NCBI RefSeq assembly: GCF_900604315.1
Contig: NZ_LR026978.1
Coordinates: forward strand, 2,618,325 to 2,682,324
DNA: 64,000 bases
Origin: [Erwinia] mediterraneensis
GTDB taxonomy: Bacteria > Pseudomonadota > Gammaproteobacteria > Enterobacterales > Enterobacteriaceae
Direction: 5' to 3'
This document shows, piece after piece, positions 41,015 to 52,653 of this stretch; the stretch's first letter is position 1, and the number at the start of each line of letters is the position of its first letter. The notes beneath the pieces were generated by a model that saw only the letters and a list, made by a program, of their open reading frames with translations, did no database searches and had not been told where the DNA came from. The position numbers were made by a program, and so were the translations under genes.

Positions 41015-42919
41015 TTATTCACCTTCATAGCCGGGCGGGGTGGGGGCGGCGTCCGGCAGTACCGTATTGTTATCGCCTAACATAATGTGGTCGAGAATCT
41101 GGCGCATCACGGTGCCCACCGCCGGACCGGCGCCGCCGTTTTCCAGAATGATGGTGACCGCCACGCGCGGCTTATCGTAAGGCGCAAACGCGGTCATTAA
41201 TTTATGGTCACGCAGACGCTCGGCAATCTTATGCGCGTTATAGGTTTCATTCTCTTTCAGGCCAAACACCTGCGCGGTCCCCGACTTGGCGGCGATTTTA
41301 TAGGGCGCGTCGGCAAAGCTTTTGTGTGCTGTGCCGTTTGGCCGGTTAGCCACGCCATACATGCCATCTTTGGCAATCTCCCAGTAGCCGGAGTGGATAT
41401 CGCCAATCGGCGCTTCTGGCGGCTGACGGAACGGGATCATATTGCGGCCTTCGCGCGTGGCGCGCAGCAGATGCGGCACTTTTACCACGCCATCGTTAAT
41501 CAGAATCATCAGCGCTTTGTTCATCTGAATTGGGGTTGCGGTCCAGTAGCCCTGGCCAATCCCGACCGGAATGGTGTCACCCTGATACCAGGGTTTTTTG
41601 AAGCGCTTCATTTTCCATTCACGCGTCGGCATATTCCCCGGGCTCTCCTGCGGCAGATCGATACCGGTACGATGTCCGTAGCCAAATTTGTTCATCCATT
41701 CCGACAGGCGATCAATGCCCATGTCGTAGGCGACCTGATAGAAAAAGGTATCCGCCGACTCTTCCAGCGATCGGGTCACGTTCAGACGGCCATGTCCCCA
41801 TTTTTTCCAGTCGCGATAGCGCTTTTCCGAGCCGGGAAGTTGCCACCAGCCGGGGTCGAACAGGCTGGTATTGCGCGTAATCACGCCAGCGCTCAGCGCA
41901 GAAACCGCCACATAAGGTTTGACGGTAGAAGCTGGCGGGTAGGCAGCCTGAATCGCGCGGTTATAGAGCGGACGATTCTCATCGTTCAGCAGCGCCTTGT
42001 AATCTTTACTGGAGATGCCATCGACAAACAGATTGGGATCGTAGCTGGGGGTCGAGACCAGCGCGAGGATCTCGCCGGTACGCGGATCGCTGACCACCAC
42101 GGCGGCGCGACTGCCCGTCAGCAGCGTTTCAATATACTGCTGCAGCTTGAGATCGATGGTCAGCCAGATATCCCGACCCGCCTGGGGCGACTGTTCATGC
42201 AGCTGACGAATGACGCGGCCACGGTTGTTAACTTCTACCTCTTCGTAGCCGGTTTTACCGTGCAGCTCATTTTCGTAATAGTTTTCGATACCCAGCTTGC
42301 CGATATCATGGGTGGCGGCGTAGTTAGGCCACAGCCCCTCTTTGTCCAGGCGCGCCACGTCACGATCGTTGATTTTGGAGACATAGCCGACCACATGGGT
42401 CAGCGTCGGGCCGTAGGGGTAGTAACGACGCTGATAGCCTTTTACCTCTACGCCGGGAAAGCGATATTGATTCACGGCGAAACGTGCCACCTGTACGTCG
42501 TTCAGGCCGGTTTTCAGCGGAATAGAGGTAAAACGCCGTGAACGCTTGCGCTCTTTTTCAAAAGCCACAAGGTCATCGTCGGTGAGGTCCAGCACCGGGC
42601 GCAGATCCTGCAGCGTCTTCTGCAGATCCTCCACTTTTTCCGGCACCAGTTCGGCCTGATAGATAGTGCGGTTCAGCGCCAGTGGCACACCGTTACGGTC
42701 ATAGATAATGCCGCGGCTGGGGGCAACGGGGACCAGCTTGATACGGTTTTCGTTGGAACGGGTGCTGTAATCCTCAAAGCGCAGGATTTGCAGGTGATAA
42801 AGATTGACCACCAGTACGCAGGAGAGCACTAAAATACCGGCGAAAGCGACAAGCGCCCGACGGACAAAAAGTTTCTGTTCGGCGCTGTAATCGCGAAAGT
42901 CGTTGCTTTGTAATTTCAT
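41015..42919 (-). CDS. mrdA: Peptidoglycan transpeptidase PBP2
   Basis: 634 residues. One N-terminal membrane anchor (residues 22-42), pedestal domain, then transpeptidase with active-site PASTVKP (SxxK near 330), [10 protein letters not shown] (SxD/N motif) and KSGTAQVFG near 545. Partner of RodA in the elongasome. Upstream neighbour rlmH 34 bp away. Confidence 0.96.
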   Translation of the reverse strand: MKLQSNDFRDYSAEQKLFVRRALVAFAGILVLSCVLVVNLYHLQILRFEDYSTRSNENRIKLVPVAPSRGIIYDRNGVPLALNRTIYQAELVPEKVEDLQKTLQDLRPVLDLTDDDLVAFEKERKRSRRFTSIPLKTGLNDVQVARFAVNQYRFPGVEVKGYQRRYYPYGPTLTHVVGYVSKINDRDVARLDKEGLWPNYAATHDIGKLGIENYYENELHGKTGYEEVEVNNRGRVIRQLHEQSPQAGRDIWLTIDLKLQQYIETLLTGSRAAVVVSDPRTGEILALVSTPSYDPNLFVDGISSKDYKALLNDENRPLYNRAIQAAYPPASTVKPYVAVSALSAGVITRNTSLFDPGWWQLPGSEKRYRDWKKWGHGRLNVTRSLEESADTFFYQVAYDMGIDRLSEWMNKFGYGHRTGIDLPQESPGNMPTREWKMKRFKKPWYQGDTIPVGIGQGYWTATPIQMNKALMILINDGVVKVPHLLRATREGRNMIPFRQPPEAPIGDIHSGYWEIAKDGMYGVANRPNGTAHKSFADAPYKIAAKSGTAQVFGLKENETYNAHKIAERLRDHKLMTAFAPYDKPRVAVTIILENGGAGPAVGTVMRQILDHIMLGDNNTVLPDAAPTPPGYEGE

Positions 42920-42953
42920 CCGCTGCTTGTTAAGTCGGGTGTGGCCTTATCGG

Positions 42954-43424
42954 TTATTCACGATGATAAGGATGATTGGCCGTGATGCTCCACGCACGAT
43001 ACAGGCTTTCAGCAACCAGCACGCGCACCAGCGGATGAGGTAACGTCAGGGTCGACAGCGACCAGCTCTGTTCCGCTGCGGCCTTACAGGCGGGTGCCAG
43101 CCCTTCCGGGCCGCCAATCAGCAGGCTGACGTCACGCCCGTCCTGTTTCCAGCGCTCAAGCTGATGCGCCAGTTGCGGAGTTTCCCAGGGGTGTCCCGGA
43201 ATATCGAGCGTGACGATGCGGTTGCCTTTTCCCACAGCCGCCAGCATCGCTTCGCCTTCTTTTTCCAGAATGCGTTTGATGTCAGCGTTTTTGCCGCGTT
43301 TGCCAGCCTGCACTTCAGTCAGCTCCAGCGGCATATCTTTCGGGAAACGGCGCAGGTATTCCATAAAGCCGGTTTGTACCCAGTCGGGCATTTTGGTGCC
43401 GACGGCAACAAGTTGCAGCTTCAC
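42954..43424 (-). CDS. rlmH: 23S rRNA pseudouridine-1915 N3-methyltransferase
   Basis: 156 residues, SPOUT fold. C-terminal knot with [47 protein letters not shown], a near-perfect match to the family. It methylates pseudouridine 1915 in helix 69 of assembled 70S ribosomes. Three bases downstream of rsfS, both ribosome-related. Confidence 0.96.
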   Translation of the reverse strand: MKLQLVAVGTKMPDWVQTGFMEYLRRFPKDMPLELTEVQAGKRGKNADIKRILEKEGEAMLAAVGKGNRIVTLDIPGHPWETPQLAHQLERWKQDGRDVSLLIGGPEGLAPACKAAAEQSWSLSTLTLPHPLVRVLVAESLYRAWSITANHPYHRE

Positions 43425-43427
43425 GCC

Positions 43428-43745
43428 TTAACCCCAGAGCTTTTCCAGCTCATAAAGCTGGCGGCTCTCTTCCTGCATCACATGCACAATCACGTCGCCG
43501 AGATCGACCACGACCCAGTCGGCAACTTCTTTGCCTTCCACGCCAAGCGGGATCAGACCGGCCGCGCGCGATTCCTGTACCACATGGTCAGCAATAGAGG
43601 CGACATGACGGGTAGAGGTGCCGGTGCAGATGATCATGCAGTCGGTAATGCTGGATTTGCCGTGTACATCCAGCGTCACGATGTTCTGGCCTTTCAGATC
43701 ATCGATTTTATCGATAACGAACTCTTGGAGTATCTTACCTTGCAA
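43428..43745 (-). CDS. rsfS: Ribosomal silencing factor
   Basis: 105 residues, TTG start as in E. coli (MQGK...). Conserved [28 protein letters not shown] and [27 protein letters not shown]. It binds uL14 and blocks joining of ribosomal subunits in starvation. The cobC/phpB gene that separates it from nadD in E. coli is absent. Confidence 0.95.
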   Translation of the reverse strand: MQGKILQEFVIDKIDDLKGQNIVTLDVHGKSSITDCMIICTGTSTRHVASIADHVVQESRAAGLIPLGVEGKEVADWVVVDLGDVIVHVMQEESRQLYELEKLWG

Positions 43746-43838
43746 AAGGTTCCCCCTTGGAAACAGGTCAATAGCGGGCTGGCTGTAAGCCCGGAAAACA
43801 CAGCCAAAAATGAAGCGGCGCAGTATAGCACGCTGCGA

Positions 43839-44489
43839 TCAGTTGCGATATAAGCCCGTGCGGTCGATATAATCAATCACCGACGGGGGTAACAGGTCAT
43901 CGCAAGGGAGGCCCTGATGCCGACGCTGGCGAATCTCTGTTGCTGATATATTATACAGCGGCGTGTCGGCCAGCCAAATATAACCGGCAGGTTTCTGCTG
44001 CAAATCCTGAACCTGCTGCGCAAGATGTTGCTCCAGCCAGCGCTGCATCTCCGGCGTTTCCATACGCGTGGCATAACCGGGGCGCTTGCACACCAGCAGA
44101 TGACACAGCGACAGCAGATCCTGCCAGCGATGCCACTTCGCTAATGACAGCAGCGAATCCTGACCAATGATAAATCCGAGCGGCTGCCGGGGGCCACGCT
44201 CGGCACGCAGCGACTCGAGCGTGGTAACGGTCCAGGAGGGGGTGGTACGCGCCAGTTCACGCTGGTCAATATCGAACAGCGGCCGCCCGGCAATTGCACA
44301 TTGCAACATGGCGACGCGCTGCGCGGGCGAGGCTTCCGGCTGTGGCCGGTGTGGCGGGACGTTGTTCGGCAGCAGGGTGACTTTTTTTAATCCCACCAGC
44401 TGTGCCAGCGCCTCAACCGGACGCAGATGGCCATAATGCACCGGATCGAAGGTGCCACCGAACAGGGCGTGCAGCTCAGGCATCGGCAT
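43839..44489 (-). CDS. nadD: Nicotinate-nucleotide adenylyltransferase
   Basis: 216 residues. N-terminal [21 protein letters not shown] includes the nucleotide-binding HxGH-type site, [14 protein letters not shown] follows, and [13 protein letters not shown] is the C-terminal ISxTxIR motif. It adenylates nicotinate mononucleotide in NAD synthesis. The ATG overlaps the 3' end of holA by 14 bp. A second in-frame ATG two codons on is possible. Confidence 0.95.
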   Translation of the reverse strand: MPMPELHALFGGTFDPVHYGHLRPVEALAQLVGLKKVTLLPNNVPPHRPQPEASPAQRVAMLQCAIAGRPLFDIDQRELARTTPSWTVTTLESLRAERGPRQPLGFIIGQDSLLSLAKWHRWQDLLSLCHLLVCKRPGYATRMETPEMQRWLEQHLAQQVQDLQQKPAGYIWLADTPLYNISATEIRQRRHQGLPCDDLLPPSVIDYIDRTGLYRN

Positions 44490-45507
44490 AACTCACCGGA
44501 AAGGCGCGACTGCAGAGCAGCAGCGTCAGGGTTTCCAGCTGCGACCAGACCTGCTGACCATAATCCTGCTTCAGGGTAAGTTCAACACGTGTCAGCAGAT
44601 GCAGCGCGCGCTGCAAGCGCAGCGCGTCCAGACGCTGCAGCGCCTCGCTAAACAGGGCGCGACGATTCTGCCAGATGCGCTGTTGATCCATCAGTGTGCG
44701 CAGCGGCTGCTGATGCTGGTGGCGTTGTAAATGCAGTAAGGTCATCAGATCGCGCTGCAGCGTACGTAACAGAATCACCACTTCGCTCTCCTCTTTCGCC
44801 AGCTGGTGCAGAACATGCAGCGCACGTTTGCTTTTGCCCGCCAGCAGCGCGTCGACCCAATGCCAGGGGGTAAAATGGGCAGCATCGTTTACCGCCTCTT
44901 CCACGCGCGGCAGCGTCAGTTTGCCATCGGGCCACAGCAGCGAGAGGCGTTCCAGCGCCTGAGCCAGCGCCAGCAAATTGCCTTCGTAGCAGTAACAGAG
45001 TAACTGCACAGCCGCTTCATCGGGGGCGAGCTGCATCGCTTTCGCCCGATTCATCACCCAGCGCGGCAGCTGACCATGATCCGGCGTCAGGCAGGGCACC
45101 AGCACCGCATGGCTGCTCAGCGCTTTAAACCAGGCGCTGTTCTCCTGCGCTTTACTCAGCTTCGCCGTACGCAGGATCAGCAAAATATCACTATGCAGCA
45201 GGCCAGCAAGCTTCACCAGTTGCTCCGCCATGGCGGCGGGCGGGCCGTTTTCCGGCAGGATCAACGTCAGCGTCTGGCGCAGCGTAAACAGGCTGCGCGA
45301 CTGGCACTGCATAAACAGGCTTTCCCAGTCGGTGTGCGCATCCAGGGTGACGCTGAAATGCTCTTCGAAGCCTTGTGCGGCTGCGGCGGTACGGATCAGA
45401 TCCTGACTTTCCTGCAGCAGCAGCGGTTCATTGCCGCTGAGCAAATAGCAAGCGCGCAGCCCCTCACGGAGTTGCGCGCTGAGTTGTTCAGGGTAGATCC
45501 TGATCAT
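44476..45507 (-). CDS. holA: DNA polymerase III delta subunit
   Basis: 343 residues, as in E. coli. Opening [34 protein letters not shown] shows the Walker-like (degenerate) region; C-terminal part is helical and rich in Leu, Gln and Arg ([21 protein letters not shown]). It opens the beta sliding clamp within the clamp loader. Start overlaps the lptE stop (ATGA). Confidence 0.95.
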   Translation of the reverse strand: MIRIYPEQLSAQLREGLRACYLLSGNEPLLLQESQDLIRTAAAAQGFEEHFSVTLDAHTDWESLFMQCQSRSLFTLRQTLTLILPENGPPAAMAEQLVKLAGLLHSDILLILRTAKLSKAQENSAWFKALSSHAVLVPCLTPDHGQLPRWVMNRAKAMQLAPDEAAVQLLCYCYEGNLLALAQALERLSLLWPDGKLTLPRVEEAVNDAAHFTPWHWVDALLAGKSKRALHVLHQLAKEESEVVILLRTLQRDLMTLLHLQRHQHQQPLRTLMDQQRIWQNRRALFSEALQRLDALRLQRALHLLTRVELTLKQDYGQQVWSQLETLTLLLCSRAFPVSYADA

Positions 45508-46106
45508 TGCAGGCTGGTAGCCGAAGAGGAGGGCACTTCCGGCGAGTCGGCACCGGGGTCCAGCGCATCCGGTTGCGGTAATGTACTCTTGTTGTTGATC
45601 TGTGCCGCATGCACGCTTAACAACTTACGCACCAGCTGCTCGGCCGCACGTTCGCGCATCTCCTGAATGATAATATCCTGCTCGGCATCTTTCGCCAGCG
45701 CCGCATTCGGGTTATCGAAGAAGGAGCGATAGACCGTAGTGCTGATGGGATAGAGACCTTTGCCCGGCAGCAATACCTGCGCGCGTACGGTCATCACCAG
45801 CTGATATTCTGCGGTGGTGCCACTGATAAACACTGACGCAGTATCACGTCCACGGGTTTCCGCACCCAGGCGCAGCGTAGGAAGATCGGTACGATTTTCC
45901 GCCTCTGCGTCGCTGACCAGATGAATATTATTCAGACGCAGCTGCTGGCGTATGGTTCGCGTCAGCGGACCATAGGGATCGCTGCTGCTGAGAATCATAC
46001 TTTTCAGCTCCGCAGGCACCTGGGTGGTGCCGCGCGGATGGAAGCCGCAACCGGCGGTAATCAATACCGCCAGAGTGACAAACAGCCTGATAATCGGATG
46101 TCGCAC
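45504..46106 (-). CDS. lptE: LPS-assembly lipoprotein LptE
   Basis: 200 residues, GTG start with AGGAGGAACT ribosome site. Signal peptide with lipobox TAGC (Cys 20), then [41 protein letters not shown]. It forms the plug of the outer-membrane LptD barrel that places LPS on the cell surface. The C-terminal 30 residues are a variable Pro/Ser-rich tail. Translationally coupled to holA. Confidence 0.95.
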   Translation of the reverse strand: MRHPIIRLFVTLAVLITAGCGFHPRGTTQVPAELKSMILSSSDPYGPLTRTIRQQLRLNNIHLVSDAEAENRTDLPTLRLGAETRGRDTASVFISGTTAEYQLVMTVRAQVLLPGKGLYPISTTVYRSFFDNPNAALAKDAEQDIIIQEMRERAAEQLVRKLLSVHAAQINNKSTLPQPDALDPGADSPEVPSSSATSLQ

Positions 46107-46120
46107 AGTTCCTCCTGAAC

Positions 46121-48703
46121 TTAACCTACGACCAGGTTAAGCAGTTTGCCCGGTACATAAATCACTTTACGGATAGTGACACCATCAAGGTATTTCGCGA
46201 CCAGATGTTCCTGAGCCGCACGTGCCTGCACCTGTTCCTGGGTAGCGTCGGCGGCAACGGTGATTTTACCGCGCACTTTACCGTTCACCTGCACCACCAC
46301 CAGCACTGATTCCTCTACCATCGCGGCTTCATCCGCCTGCGGCCAGGGGGCATTATCAATGGTGCCTTCGCCGCCCAGCGCCTGCCACAGCACATAGCTG
46401 GCATGCGGGGTGAACGGATAGAGCAGACGCGTTACGGCCAGCAGCGCTTCCTGCATCAGCGCGCGATCCTGCTCGCTCTCCTGCGGCGCACGTACCAGCT
46501 TGTTCATCAGTTCCATGATAGCGGCAATCGCGGTGTTAAAGGTCTGGCGACGGCCAATATCATCTGACACTTTGGCGATGGTTTTATGCAGATCGCGACG
46601 CAGCGCTTTCTGATCGTCATCGAGGCTGTCCACATCCAGCGCCAGCGTGGCCCCTTTTGTGGTGTGGTCATAAGCCAGCTTCCAGACACGTTTCAGGAAA
46701 CGGTTAGCGCCCTCGACGCCCGACTCCTGCCACTCCAGCGTCATATCCGCCGGTGAAGCGAACATCATAAACAGACGCACAGTATCGGCACCGTAGCGCT
46801 CAACCATCAGCTGGGGATCGATGCCGTTGTTTTTCGACTTCGACATTTTGCTCATGCCAGCATAGACCAGCTCGCGGCCAGCTGCGTCGGTGGCTTTAAC
46901 GATGCGTCCTTTTTCATCACGCTCCAGGGTCACGTCAACTGGCGATACCCAGTTACGCTCGCCGTTGGCGCCGGGGTAATAGAAGGCATCCGCCAGCACC
47001 ATGCCCTGGCAGAGCAGGCGTTTTGCCGGCTCATCAGAGTTCACCAGACCCGCATCGCGCAACAGCTTATGGAAGAAACGGAAATACATCAGGTGCATAA
47101 TGGCGTGTTCAATACCGCCAATATATTGATCCACCGGCAGCCAGTAATTGGCGGCAGCGGGATCCAGCATCCCTTCGTTATAGTCAGCGCAGGTATAACG
47201 CGCGTAATACCAGGAGGACTCCATAAAGGTGTCAAAGGTATCGGTTTCGCGCAGCGCAGGCTGACCGTTGACAGTGGTTTTCGCCCAGTTGGGATCCGCT
47301 TTGATCGGGCTGGTAATGCCATCCATTACCACATCTTCCGGCAGCACCACCGGCAGCTGATCTTCCGGCGTCGGCATCACGGTGCCATCTTCCAGCGTCA
47401 CCATGGGGATCGGCGCGCCCCAGTAACGCTGACGGGATACGCCCCAGTCGCGCAGACGATAGTTCACCTTGCGCACGCCGACGCCTTTTTCAGCCAGCGC
47501 GTCAGCGATAGCATTGAAGCCCGCCTGATGATCCAGACCGCTGAATTGCCCGGAGTTGAACAGCACGCCTTTATCGGTCATCGCCGCTGCGCTGACCTCC
47601 GGCTCGCTGCCGTCGAGGTTGAGTACCACTGGCTTGATCGGCAGATCGTATTTGGTAGCAAATTCCCAGTCGCGCTGATCGTGTCCCGGTACCGCCATGA
47701 CGGCGCCAGTGCCATATTCCATCAGGACAAAGTTAGCGACCCAGACCGGAATTTTTTCACCGGTCAGCGGATGGAGAGCAAACAGGCCGGTAGGCATGCC
47801 TTTTTTCTCCATGGTCGCCATTTCTGCTTCTGCAACCTTAGTGTTACGGCATTCGGCGATAAAATCGGCCAGCGCCGGATTGTTCACTGACGCCTGGATC
47901 GCCAGCGGATGGCCTGCGGCAACGGCCACATAGGTGGCACCCATAAAGGTGTCCGGGCGCGTGGTGTAAACGGTGACTTTCTCTTCGCTGTCGGCCACGT
48001 CAAAGGTGATTTCTACCCCTTCCGAACGGCCGATCCAGTTGCGCTGCATGGTTTTGACCTGCTCCGGCCACTCTTCCAGCTTGTCGAGATCGTTGAGCAA
48101 CTCTTCCGCATAGGCGGTGATTTTAATAAACCACTGCGGAATCTCTTTACGCTCAACTTTGGTGTCGCAGCGCCAGCAGCAGCCGTCGATAACCTGTTCG
48201 TTCGCCAGCACCGTCTGATCGTTCGGACACCAGTTCACCGCCGAGGTCTTTTTATAGACCAGGCCTTTTTCATACAGTTTGGTGAAGAACCACTGTTCCC
48301 AGCGATAGTAGTCGGGCTTACAGGTCGCCACTTCGCGGCTCCAGTCATAGCCAAAGCCCAGCAGTTTGAGCTGGTTTTTCATGTATTCGATATTGTCGTA
48401 GGTCCAGGGCGCTGGCGCAGTATTGTTTTTCACCGCGGCACCTTCCGCCGGCAGACCAAACGCATCCCAGCCAATAGGCTGCAGCACATTTTTGCCGAGC
48501 ATACGCTGATAACGGGCAATCACGTCGCCGATGGTGTAGTTACGAACGTGGCCCATATGTAGACGGCCAGAAGGATAGGGCAGCATAGAGAGGCAGTAAT
48601 ATTTTTCTTTGCCTTCCTGCTCGGTCACTTTAAACGTTTCGTTTTCGTGCCAGTGTTGCTGGACGTGGGATTCTATCTCTTCCGGGCGGTATTGCTCTTG
48701 CAT
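46121..48703 (-). CDS. leuS: Leucyl-tRNA synthetase
   Basis: 860 residues, the E. coli length. Class I motifs: HMGH in [19 protein letters not shown] (residues about 40-58) and KMSKS in [15 protein letters not shown] (near 618). The CP1 editing domain lies between ([22 protein letters not shown] near 250). First gene of leuS-lptE-holA-nadD. Confidence 0.97.
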   Translation of the reverse strand: MQEQYRPEEIESHVQQHWHENETFKVTEQEGKEKYYCLSMLPYPSGRLHMGHVRNYTIGDVIARYQRMLGKNVLQPIGWDAFGLPAEGAAVKNNTAPAPWTYDNIEYMKNQLKLLGFGYDWSREVATCKPDYYRWEQWFFTKLYEKGLVYKKTSAVNWCPNDQTVLANEQVIDGCCWRCDTKVERKEIPQWFIKITAYAEELLNDLDKLEEWPEQVKTMQRNWIGRSEGVEITFDVADSEEKVTVYTTRPDTFMGATYVAVAAGHPLAIQASVNNPALADFIAECRNTKVAEAEMATMEKKGMPTGLFALHPLTGEKIPVWVANFVLMEYGTGAVMAVPGHDQRDWEFATKYDLPIKPVVLNLDGSEPEVSAAAMTDKGVLFNSGQFSGLDHQAGFNAIADALAEKGVGVRKVNYRLRDWGVSRQRYWGAPIPMVTLEDGTVMPTPEDQLPVVLPEDVVMDGITSPIKADPNWAKTTVNGQPALRETDTFDTFMESSWYYARYTCADYNEGMLDPAAANYWLPVDQYIGGIEHAIMHLMYFRFFHKLLRDAGLVNSDEPAKRLLCQGMVLADAFYYPGANGERNWVSPVDVTLERDEKGRIVKATDAAGRELVYAGMSKMSKSKNNGIDPQLMVERYGADTVRLFMMFASPADMTLEWQESGVEGANRFLKRVWKLAYDHTTKGATLALDVDSLDDDQKALRRDLHKTIAKVSDDIGRRQTFNTAIAAIMELMNKLVRAPQESEQDRALMQEALLAVTRLLYPFTPHASYVLWQALGGEGTIDNAPWPQADEAAMVEESVLVVVQVNGKVRGKITVAADATQEQVQARAAQEHLVAKYLDGVTIRKVIYVPGKLLNLVVG

Positions 48704-48933
48704 GGCAGCCTGTGGTCCTTTGTGAATAGCGCGAACTTAAAAGATCTCATTTTCGATCCGCATAGCATACCCATAAGGCCGCTTATCAACAACACTTCGC
48801 ACCAGCGCAACCACGATTTATCCCGCCGCGCTCCTCTGGTGCTCAGCCTGCCGATTCAACCTTTTCTCAACGGGAGAAAGACGATAAGCGGTCTAAACTT
48901 AATTAACGCGGCGAGAACAGAAAGGAGAATAAA
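48704..48933. other. Divergent promoter region of leuS and ybeL
   Basis: 230 bp between divergent starts. No operator or attenuator could be recognised with confidence; the ybeL start has an AAAGGAG ribosome site (48920-48926). Confidence 0.5.
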
Positions 48934-49413
48934 ATGAACAAAGTGGCACAGGTCTATCGTGAAACGGTTGCCTCATTAAGCGAACGTATCAGTCGCGGTG
49001 ACCGTAACCTCGATGCGCTGATGACGGAAACACGTCAGCGCTTACAGCAGCGCAACGATTTAACCCCCAGCCAGGTGGAAGAGATTTTACGGGCGGTACG
49101 GCGTGATATGGGGGAGTTTGCCCGCAGCTATGAAGAGGCTGAGCCTATCGGGGACTCGGTGTTTATGCGCGTGATCCGGGAAAGCCTGTGGAAAGAGCTG
49201 GCGGACATCACCGATAAAAGTCAGCTGGAGTGGCGGGAGGTGTTTCAGGATCTACATCATCACGGCGTCTATCACAGCGGGGAGGTGGTTGGTCTGGGCA
49301 ACCTGGTGTGTGAGAAATGCCATTTCGAGCGGGCGATTTATACCCCGGAAACCCTTTCCCGTTGCCCGGAGTGTGGTCACGATCAGTTCCAGCGGCAGCC
49401 GTTTGAACCTTAA
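48934..49413 (+). CDS. ybeL: Zinc-ribbon-containing protein YbeL (DUF1451)
   Basis: 159 residues. The N-terminal 110 residues are helical and charged; the C-terminal zinc ribbon has CEKC and CPECGHDQF (about residues 126-151). It is close to E. coli YbeL, function unknown. Convergent with gltL, with a shared hairpin between. Confidence 0.93.
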   Translation: MNKVAQVYRETVASLSERISRGDRNLDALMTETRQRLQQRNDLTPSQVEEILRAVRRDMGEFARSYEEAEPIGDSVFMRVIRESLWKELADITDKSQLEWREVFQDLHHHGVYHSGEVVGLGNLVCEKCHFERAIYTPETLSRCPECGHDQFQRQPFEP

Positions 49414-49420
49414 ACGCGTA

Positions 49421-49450
49421 TGAAAAAGCGGGCGCATCAGACGCCCGCTT
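49421..49450 (-). terminator. Intrinsic terminator of the glt operon
   Basis: AAGCGGGCG/CGCCCGCTT stem (49426-49434, 49442-49450), followed on the minus strand by TTTTTCAT. The opposite-strand ybeL may also end here, though its T-tract is poor. Confidence 0.78.
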
Positions 49451-49455
49451 GCCTG

Positions 49456-50181
49456 TTAGTGCAGAATTTTTGCGAGGAAATCTTTGGCGCGGTCAGATTG
49501 CGGGTTATCAAAGAAGTCATCCTTGCGTCTGTCTTCGATGATTTTACCTTCATCCATAAAGATTACGCGGTTGGCCACTTTGCGCGCAAAGCCCATTTCA
49601 TGGGTCACCACCATCATGGTCATGCCTTCCTGCGCCAGCTCTACCATGACGTCCAGCACTTCGTTAATCATTTCCGGGTCGAGCGCAGAAGTTGGCTCAT
49701 CAAATAGCATAGCAACCGGATCCATACAGAGGGCACGGGCGATAGCCACGCGCTGCTGTTGCCCCCCGGAAAGCTGACCGGGAAATTTCTGTGCATGGGC
49801 GGCAAGTCCTACGCGGCTCAACAATTTGAGACCTTTCTCGCGTGCGGCTTCTTTGTCGCGTTTCAGCACTTTAACCTGCGCCAGCGTCAGGTTGTCAACA
49901 ATACTGAGATGGGGAAACAGTTCAAAATGCTGGAACACCATTCCCACTTTGCTGCGCAACTGCGCCAGATTGGTCTTTTTGTTGTTAACTTCGATCCCAT
50001 TAACCACAATGCTGCCCTGCTGAATGGGCTCAAGTCCGTTAACAGTTTTGATAAGCGTGGACTTACCGGAGCCGGACGGACCGCATACCACAACCACCTC
50101 ACCGGTTTTGACTTCGGTTGAGCAGTCGGTCAGCACCTGAAAGTGACCATACCACTTAGAAACGTTTTTCAGGTTAATCAT
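49456..50181 (-). CDS. gltL: Glutamate/aspartate ABC importer, ATPase
   Basis: 241 residues, complete ABC ATPase: Walker [10 protein letters not shown] (residues about 34-42), signature LSGGQQQR, Walker [14 protein letters not shown], and His switch [11 protein letters not shown]. Last gene of gltIJKL. Adjacent to gltK with no gap. Confidence 0.95.
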   Translation of the reverse strand: MINLKNVSKWYGHFQVLTDCSTEVKTGEVVVVCGPSGSGKSTLIKTVNGLEPIQQGSIVVNGIEVNNKKTNLAQLRSKVGMVFQHFELFPHLSIVDNLTLAQVKVLKRDKEAAREKGLKLLSRVGLAAHAQKFPGQLSGGQQQRVAIARALCMDPVAMLFDEPTSALDPEMINEVLDVMVELAQEGMTMMVVTHEMGFARKVANRVIFMDEGKIIEDRRKDDFFDNPQSDRAKDFLAKILH

Positions 50182-50859
50182 TTATACCGTCCTTTTTCTT
50201 TTGAGATAGCTGACCAACAGCGAAGCGCTCAGGCTGATCACAAAGTAGACCAGACCTGCAAACAAAATCATTTCCACCTGGGTGCCGTCACGTTCACCGA
50301 TCGATGATGCGGTGCGGAAGAAGTCAGCCAGGCTAAGTACATACACCAGCGAAGTATCCTGAAACAGGACAATACCCTGCGTCAGTAACAGCGGCACCAT
50401 GGCACGGAACGCCTGTGGCAGAACGATCAGTTTCATTGCTTGCCAGTTGGTCATCCCCAGCGCCAGCGCGGCGTTGCCCTGACCGCGCGAGATACTCAGA
50501 ATCCCGGCGCGGATAATTTCCGAGTAATAGGCCGCTTCAAATAGTGAGAACGCCACCATCGCGGAGATCAGGCGGATATCAGTTTTCGGCGATAGTCCCA
50601 GTACCTGTTGTAAAAAGCTGGGCACCACCAGATAGAACCACAGCAGCACCATCACCAGCGGTACCGAGCGGAACAGGTTAACGTACAGTTTGGCGAACCA
50701 GCTGATGGGCTTAAAGGTCGACAAACGCATCACCGCCAGCAGCGTGCCCCAGATAATACCGACGATAACCGCGGTCACGGTGATCTTCAGCGTCACCATC
50801 ATTCCGTTCAGCAGGTAGGGCAGGCTGGGGCCAATCGAACTCCAGTCAAAATCGTACAT
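50182..50859 (-). CDS. gltK: Glutamate/aspartate ABC importer, permease GltK
   Basis: 225 residues with about five membrane segments. The ATPase-contacting EAA loop is [23 protein letters not shown] (about residues 113-135). Three bases separate it from gltJ. It forms the membrane pair with GltJ. Confidence 0.95.
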   Translation of the reverse strand: MYDFDWSSIGPSLPYLLNGMMVTLKITVTAVIVGIIWGTLLAVMRLSTFKPISWFAKLYVNLFRSVPLVMVLLWFYLVVPSFLQQVLGLSPKTDIRLISAMVAFSLFEAAYYSEIIRAGILSISRGQGNAALALGMTNWQAMKLIVLPQAFRAMVPLLLTQGIVLFQDTSLVYVLSLADFFRTASSIGERDGTQVEMILFAGLVYFVISLSASLLVSYLKRKRTV

Positions 50860-50862
50860 TAT

Positions 50863-51603
50863 TTATTTACCTCCCATCGAACCAGGCTGACGCACTTTGC
50901 GCTCAACCAGGCTCATGAGCAGCATGATCACCAGGTTGATGCCGATATAAGCCAGGGTAATGGCGGTAAAGGATTCGTAAGCATGAGCAGAGTAGTCAAG
51001 CAGTTTGCCCGCCTGCGCCGCCATATCGACCAGGCCGATAGTAGAAGCGATTGCGGAGTTTTTTACCAGGTTAAGCATCTCAGAGGTCATGGGCGGCACG
51101 ATTATGCGATAGGCATTCGGCAGCAGCACATAGCGATAGGTTTGCGGTAGCGTCAGTCCCATGGCCAGACCGGCATTTTTCTGTCCGCGCGGCAGCGACT
51201 GGATGGCTGCACGCACCTGCTCACACACGCGAGCGGCGGTAAACAGACCCAGACAGATCATCGAGGAGAGGAAAAACTGAATGTTGGGATGCAGTTCAGC
51301 CTTATACCACATGCCAAGATCTTCCCCCACCAGTTCCGGGGCTACCAGATACCAGAAGAAGAATTGAACAATCAGTGGAATATTACGAAACAGTTCCACG
51401 TAACAGGTACCAATGCCTGACAGCAGGCGATTGGGCACAGTACGCAGAATGCCAAAAAAAGACCCGACAAAGAAGGCGATAATCCAGGCACAGCAGGAGA
51501 CCGCAATAGTCACCTGAAAACCGGACCACAGCCAGCCGAGGTACGTGGTGTTGCCGAACGGGGCCTGTTCCAGAAAAATACCCCAGTTCCAATCTATACC
51601 CAT
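50863..51603 (-). CDS. gltJ: Glutamate/aspartate ABC importer, permease GltJ
   Basis: 246 residues, His/Glu/Gln/Arg opine family permease. EAA loop ARVCEQVRAAIQSLPRGQKNAGLAMGL (about residues 121-147). About five hydrophobic segments. Its start is preceded by GGAGCTTGTT after a strong hairpin at 51616-51638, so expression beyond gltI depends on read-through. Confidence 0.95.
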   Translation of the reverse strand: MGIDWNWGIFLEQAPFGNTTYLGWLWSGFQVTIAVSCCAWIIAFFVGSFFGILRTVPNRLLSGIGTCYVELFRNIPLIVQFFFWYLVAPELVGEDLGMWYKAELHPNIQFFLSSMICLGLFTAARVCEQVRAAIQSLPRGQKNAGLAMGLTLPQTYRYVLLPNAYRIIVPPMTSEMLNLVKNSAIASTIGLVDMAAQAGKLLDYSAHAYESFTAITLAYIGINLVIMLLMSLVERKVRQPGSMGGK

Positions 51604-51756
51604 AACAAGCTCCGGAAAAAAGGGTAGCTGAGCTACCCTGAAGATTGATGAGAGGCTTCTTGTTCCTGCTGAAGGGGAACGACCTGCAGCAGTCTGTCTG
51701 TCCGAGCCTCTGGTTCAACAATCGAGAGGGCAGCCAGGCTGCCCTTGTTGTCGTTT
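51604..51756 (-). ncRNA. sroC: gltI-gltJ intergenic transcript, SroC-like small RNA candidate
   Basis: On the minus strand this 153-bp gap carries GGGCAGC/GCTGCCC (51728-51734, 51738-51744) just after the gltI stop and, at its end, GGGTAGC/GCTACCC (51622-51628, 51632-51638) followed by six T, an intrinsic terminator. In E. coli and Salmonella the same gap is the source of SroC, which sponges the small RNA GcvB. Sequence identity to SroC cannot be judged by eye, so this is a positional call. Confidence 0.5.
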
Positions 51757-52653
51757 TTAGTTGAGTGCCTTGTCGTTTGGCGACTTAAACAGCGCCTGCA
51801 TATCGTCAGAAAGCTCAAAGTTAAGGTTCAGGTTCTTCGGTGGAATCGGTTGTTTGAACCACTTCTCGAACCATTGCGTCGCGTCACCTGAGCTCTGGGC
51901 TTTTACAATCGTTTCATCCACCAGTTGTTTGAACTGAGGATCGTCTTTACGCAGCATACAGCCGTAGGCCTCTTTTGACTGCGGGGTGCCGACGATCTCC
52001 CAGTTATCCGGTTTTTTCGCTTTGGCACGTTCGCCTGCCAGCAAAGCATCATCCATCATAAAGGCAACGGCGCGACCGGTTTCCAGCGTGCGGAAAGAGT
52101 CACCGTGATCCTTGGCGCTGATAATGCGCATTTCCATTTTCTTCTCGTCGTTCAGCTTGTTCAGCAGGATCTCAGAGGTAGTACCGGAGGTGACAACCAC
52201 CGTTTTGCCTTTCAGATCGTCGAAATCTTTAATCGGTCCGCCTTTTTTCACCAGCAGACGGGTACCAATCACGAAAATGGTATTGGAGAAAGCGGCCTGT
52301 TTCTGACGCTCAATGTTGTTGGTGGTCGATCCACACTCGTAATCGTAGGTGCCGTTCTGCAACAACGGGATACGGTTCTGAGAAGTGATCGGGATCATTT
52401 TGATCTGCAGGTTGGGCTTATTCAGCTTTGTTTTGATCGCTTCAGCAATGGCGTTGGAGTAAGCCTGGGAGTAACCGACCACTTTTTGCTGGTTGTCATA
52501 ATAAGAAAAGGGAACTGATGACTCACGGTGCCCAATGACGATTACGCCATTATCATTAATCTTTTTCAGGGTGCCGCTGAGCTCTTCCGCCTGGGCCGCC
52601 CCTGCTGCTGCACTCAGCAGCAGAAGAGATAAAGCCACTTTGCGTATCTGCAT
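51757..52653 (-). CDS. gltI: Glutamate/aspartate periplasmic binding protein
   Basis: 298 residues from ATG 52653, which begins a Sec signal peptide (MQIRKVALSLLLLSAAAGAAQA). Mature protein shows GVIVIGHRESSVPFSYYDNQQKVVGYSQAYSN and NGTYDYECGSTTNNIERQKQAAFSNT, both typical of GltI. The frame also opens upstream to 52689, but that would disrupt the signal. It carries glutamate/aspartate to GltJK. Confidence 0.95.
   Translation of the reverse strand: MQIRKVALSLLLLSAAAGAAQAEELSGTLKKINDNGVIVIGHRESSVPFSYYDNQQKVVGYSQAYSNAIAEAIKTKLNKPNLQIKMIPITSQNRIPLLQNGTYDYECGSTTNNIERQKQAAFSNTIFVIGTRLLVKKGGPIKDFDDLKGKTVVVTSGTTSEILLNKLNDEKKMEMRIISAKDHGDSFRTLETGRAVAFMMDDALLAGERAKAKKPDNWEIVGTPQSKEAYGCMLRKDDPQFKQLVDETIVKAQSSGDATQWFEKWFKQPIPPKNLNLNFELSDDMQALFKSPNDKALN

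Noticed and set aside
41204..42541. Long plus-strand open frame (445 codons) opposite mrdA
   Set aside because: It lies fully antisense to a well-recognised gene, has no ribosome site and no protein-family features; a codon-bias shadow.
47069..48562. Long plus-strand open frames opposite leuS
   Set aside because: Shadows of a high-GC third-position coding strand; no independent evidence.
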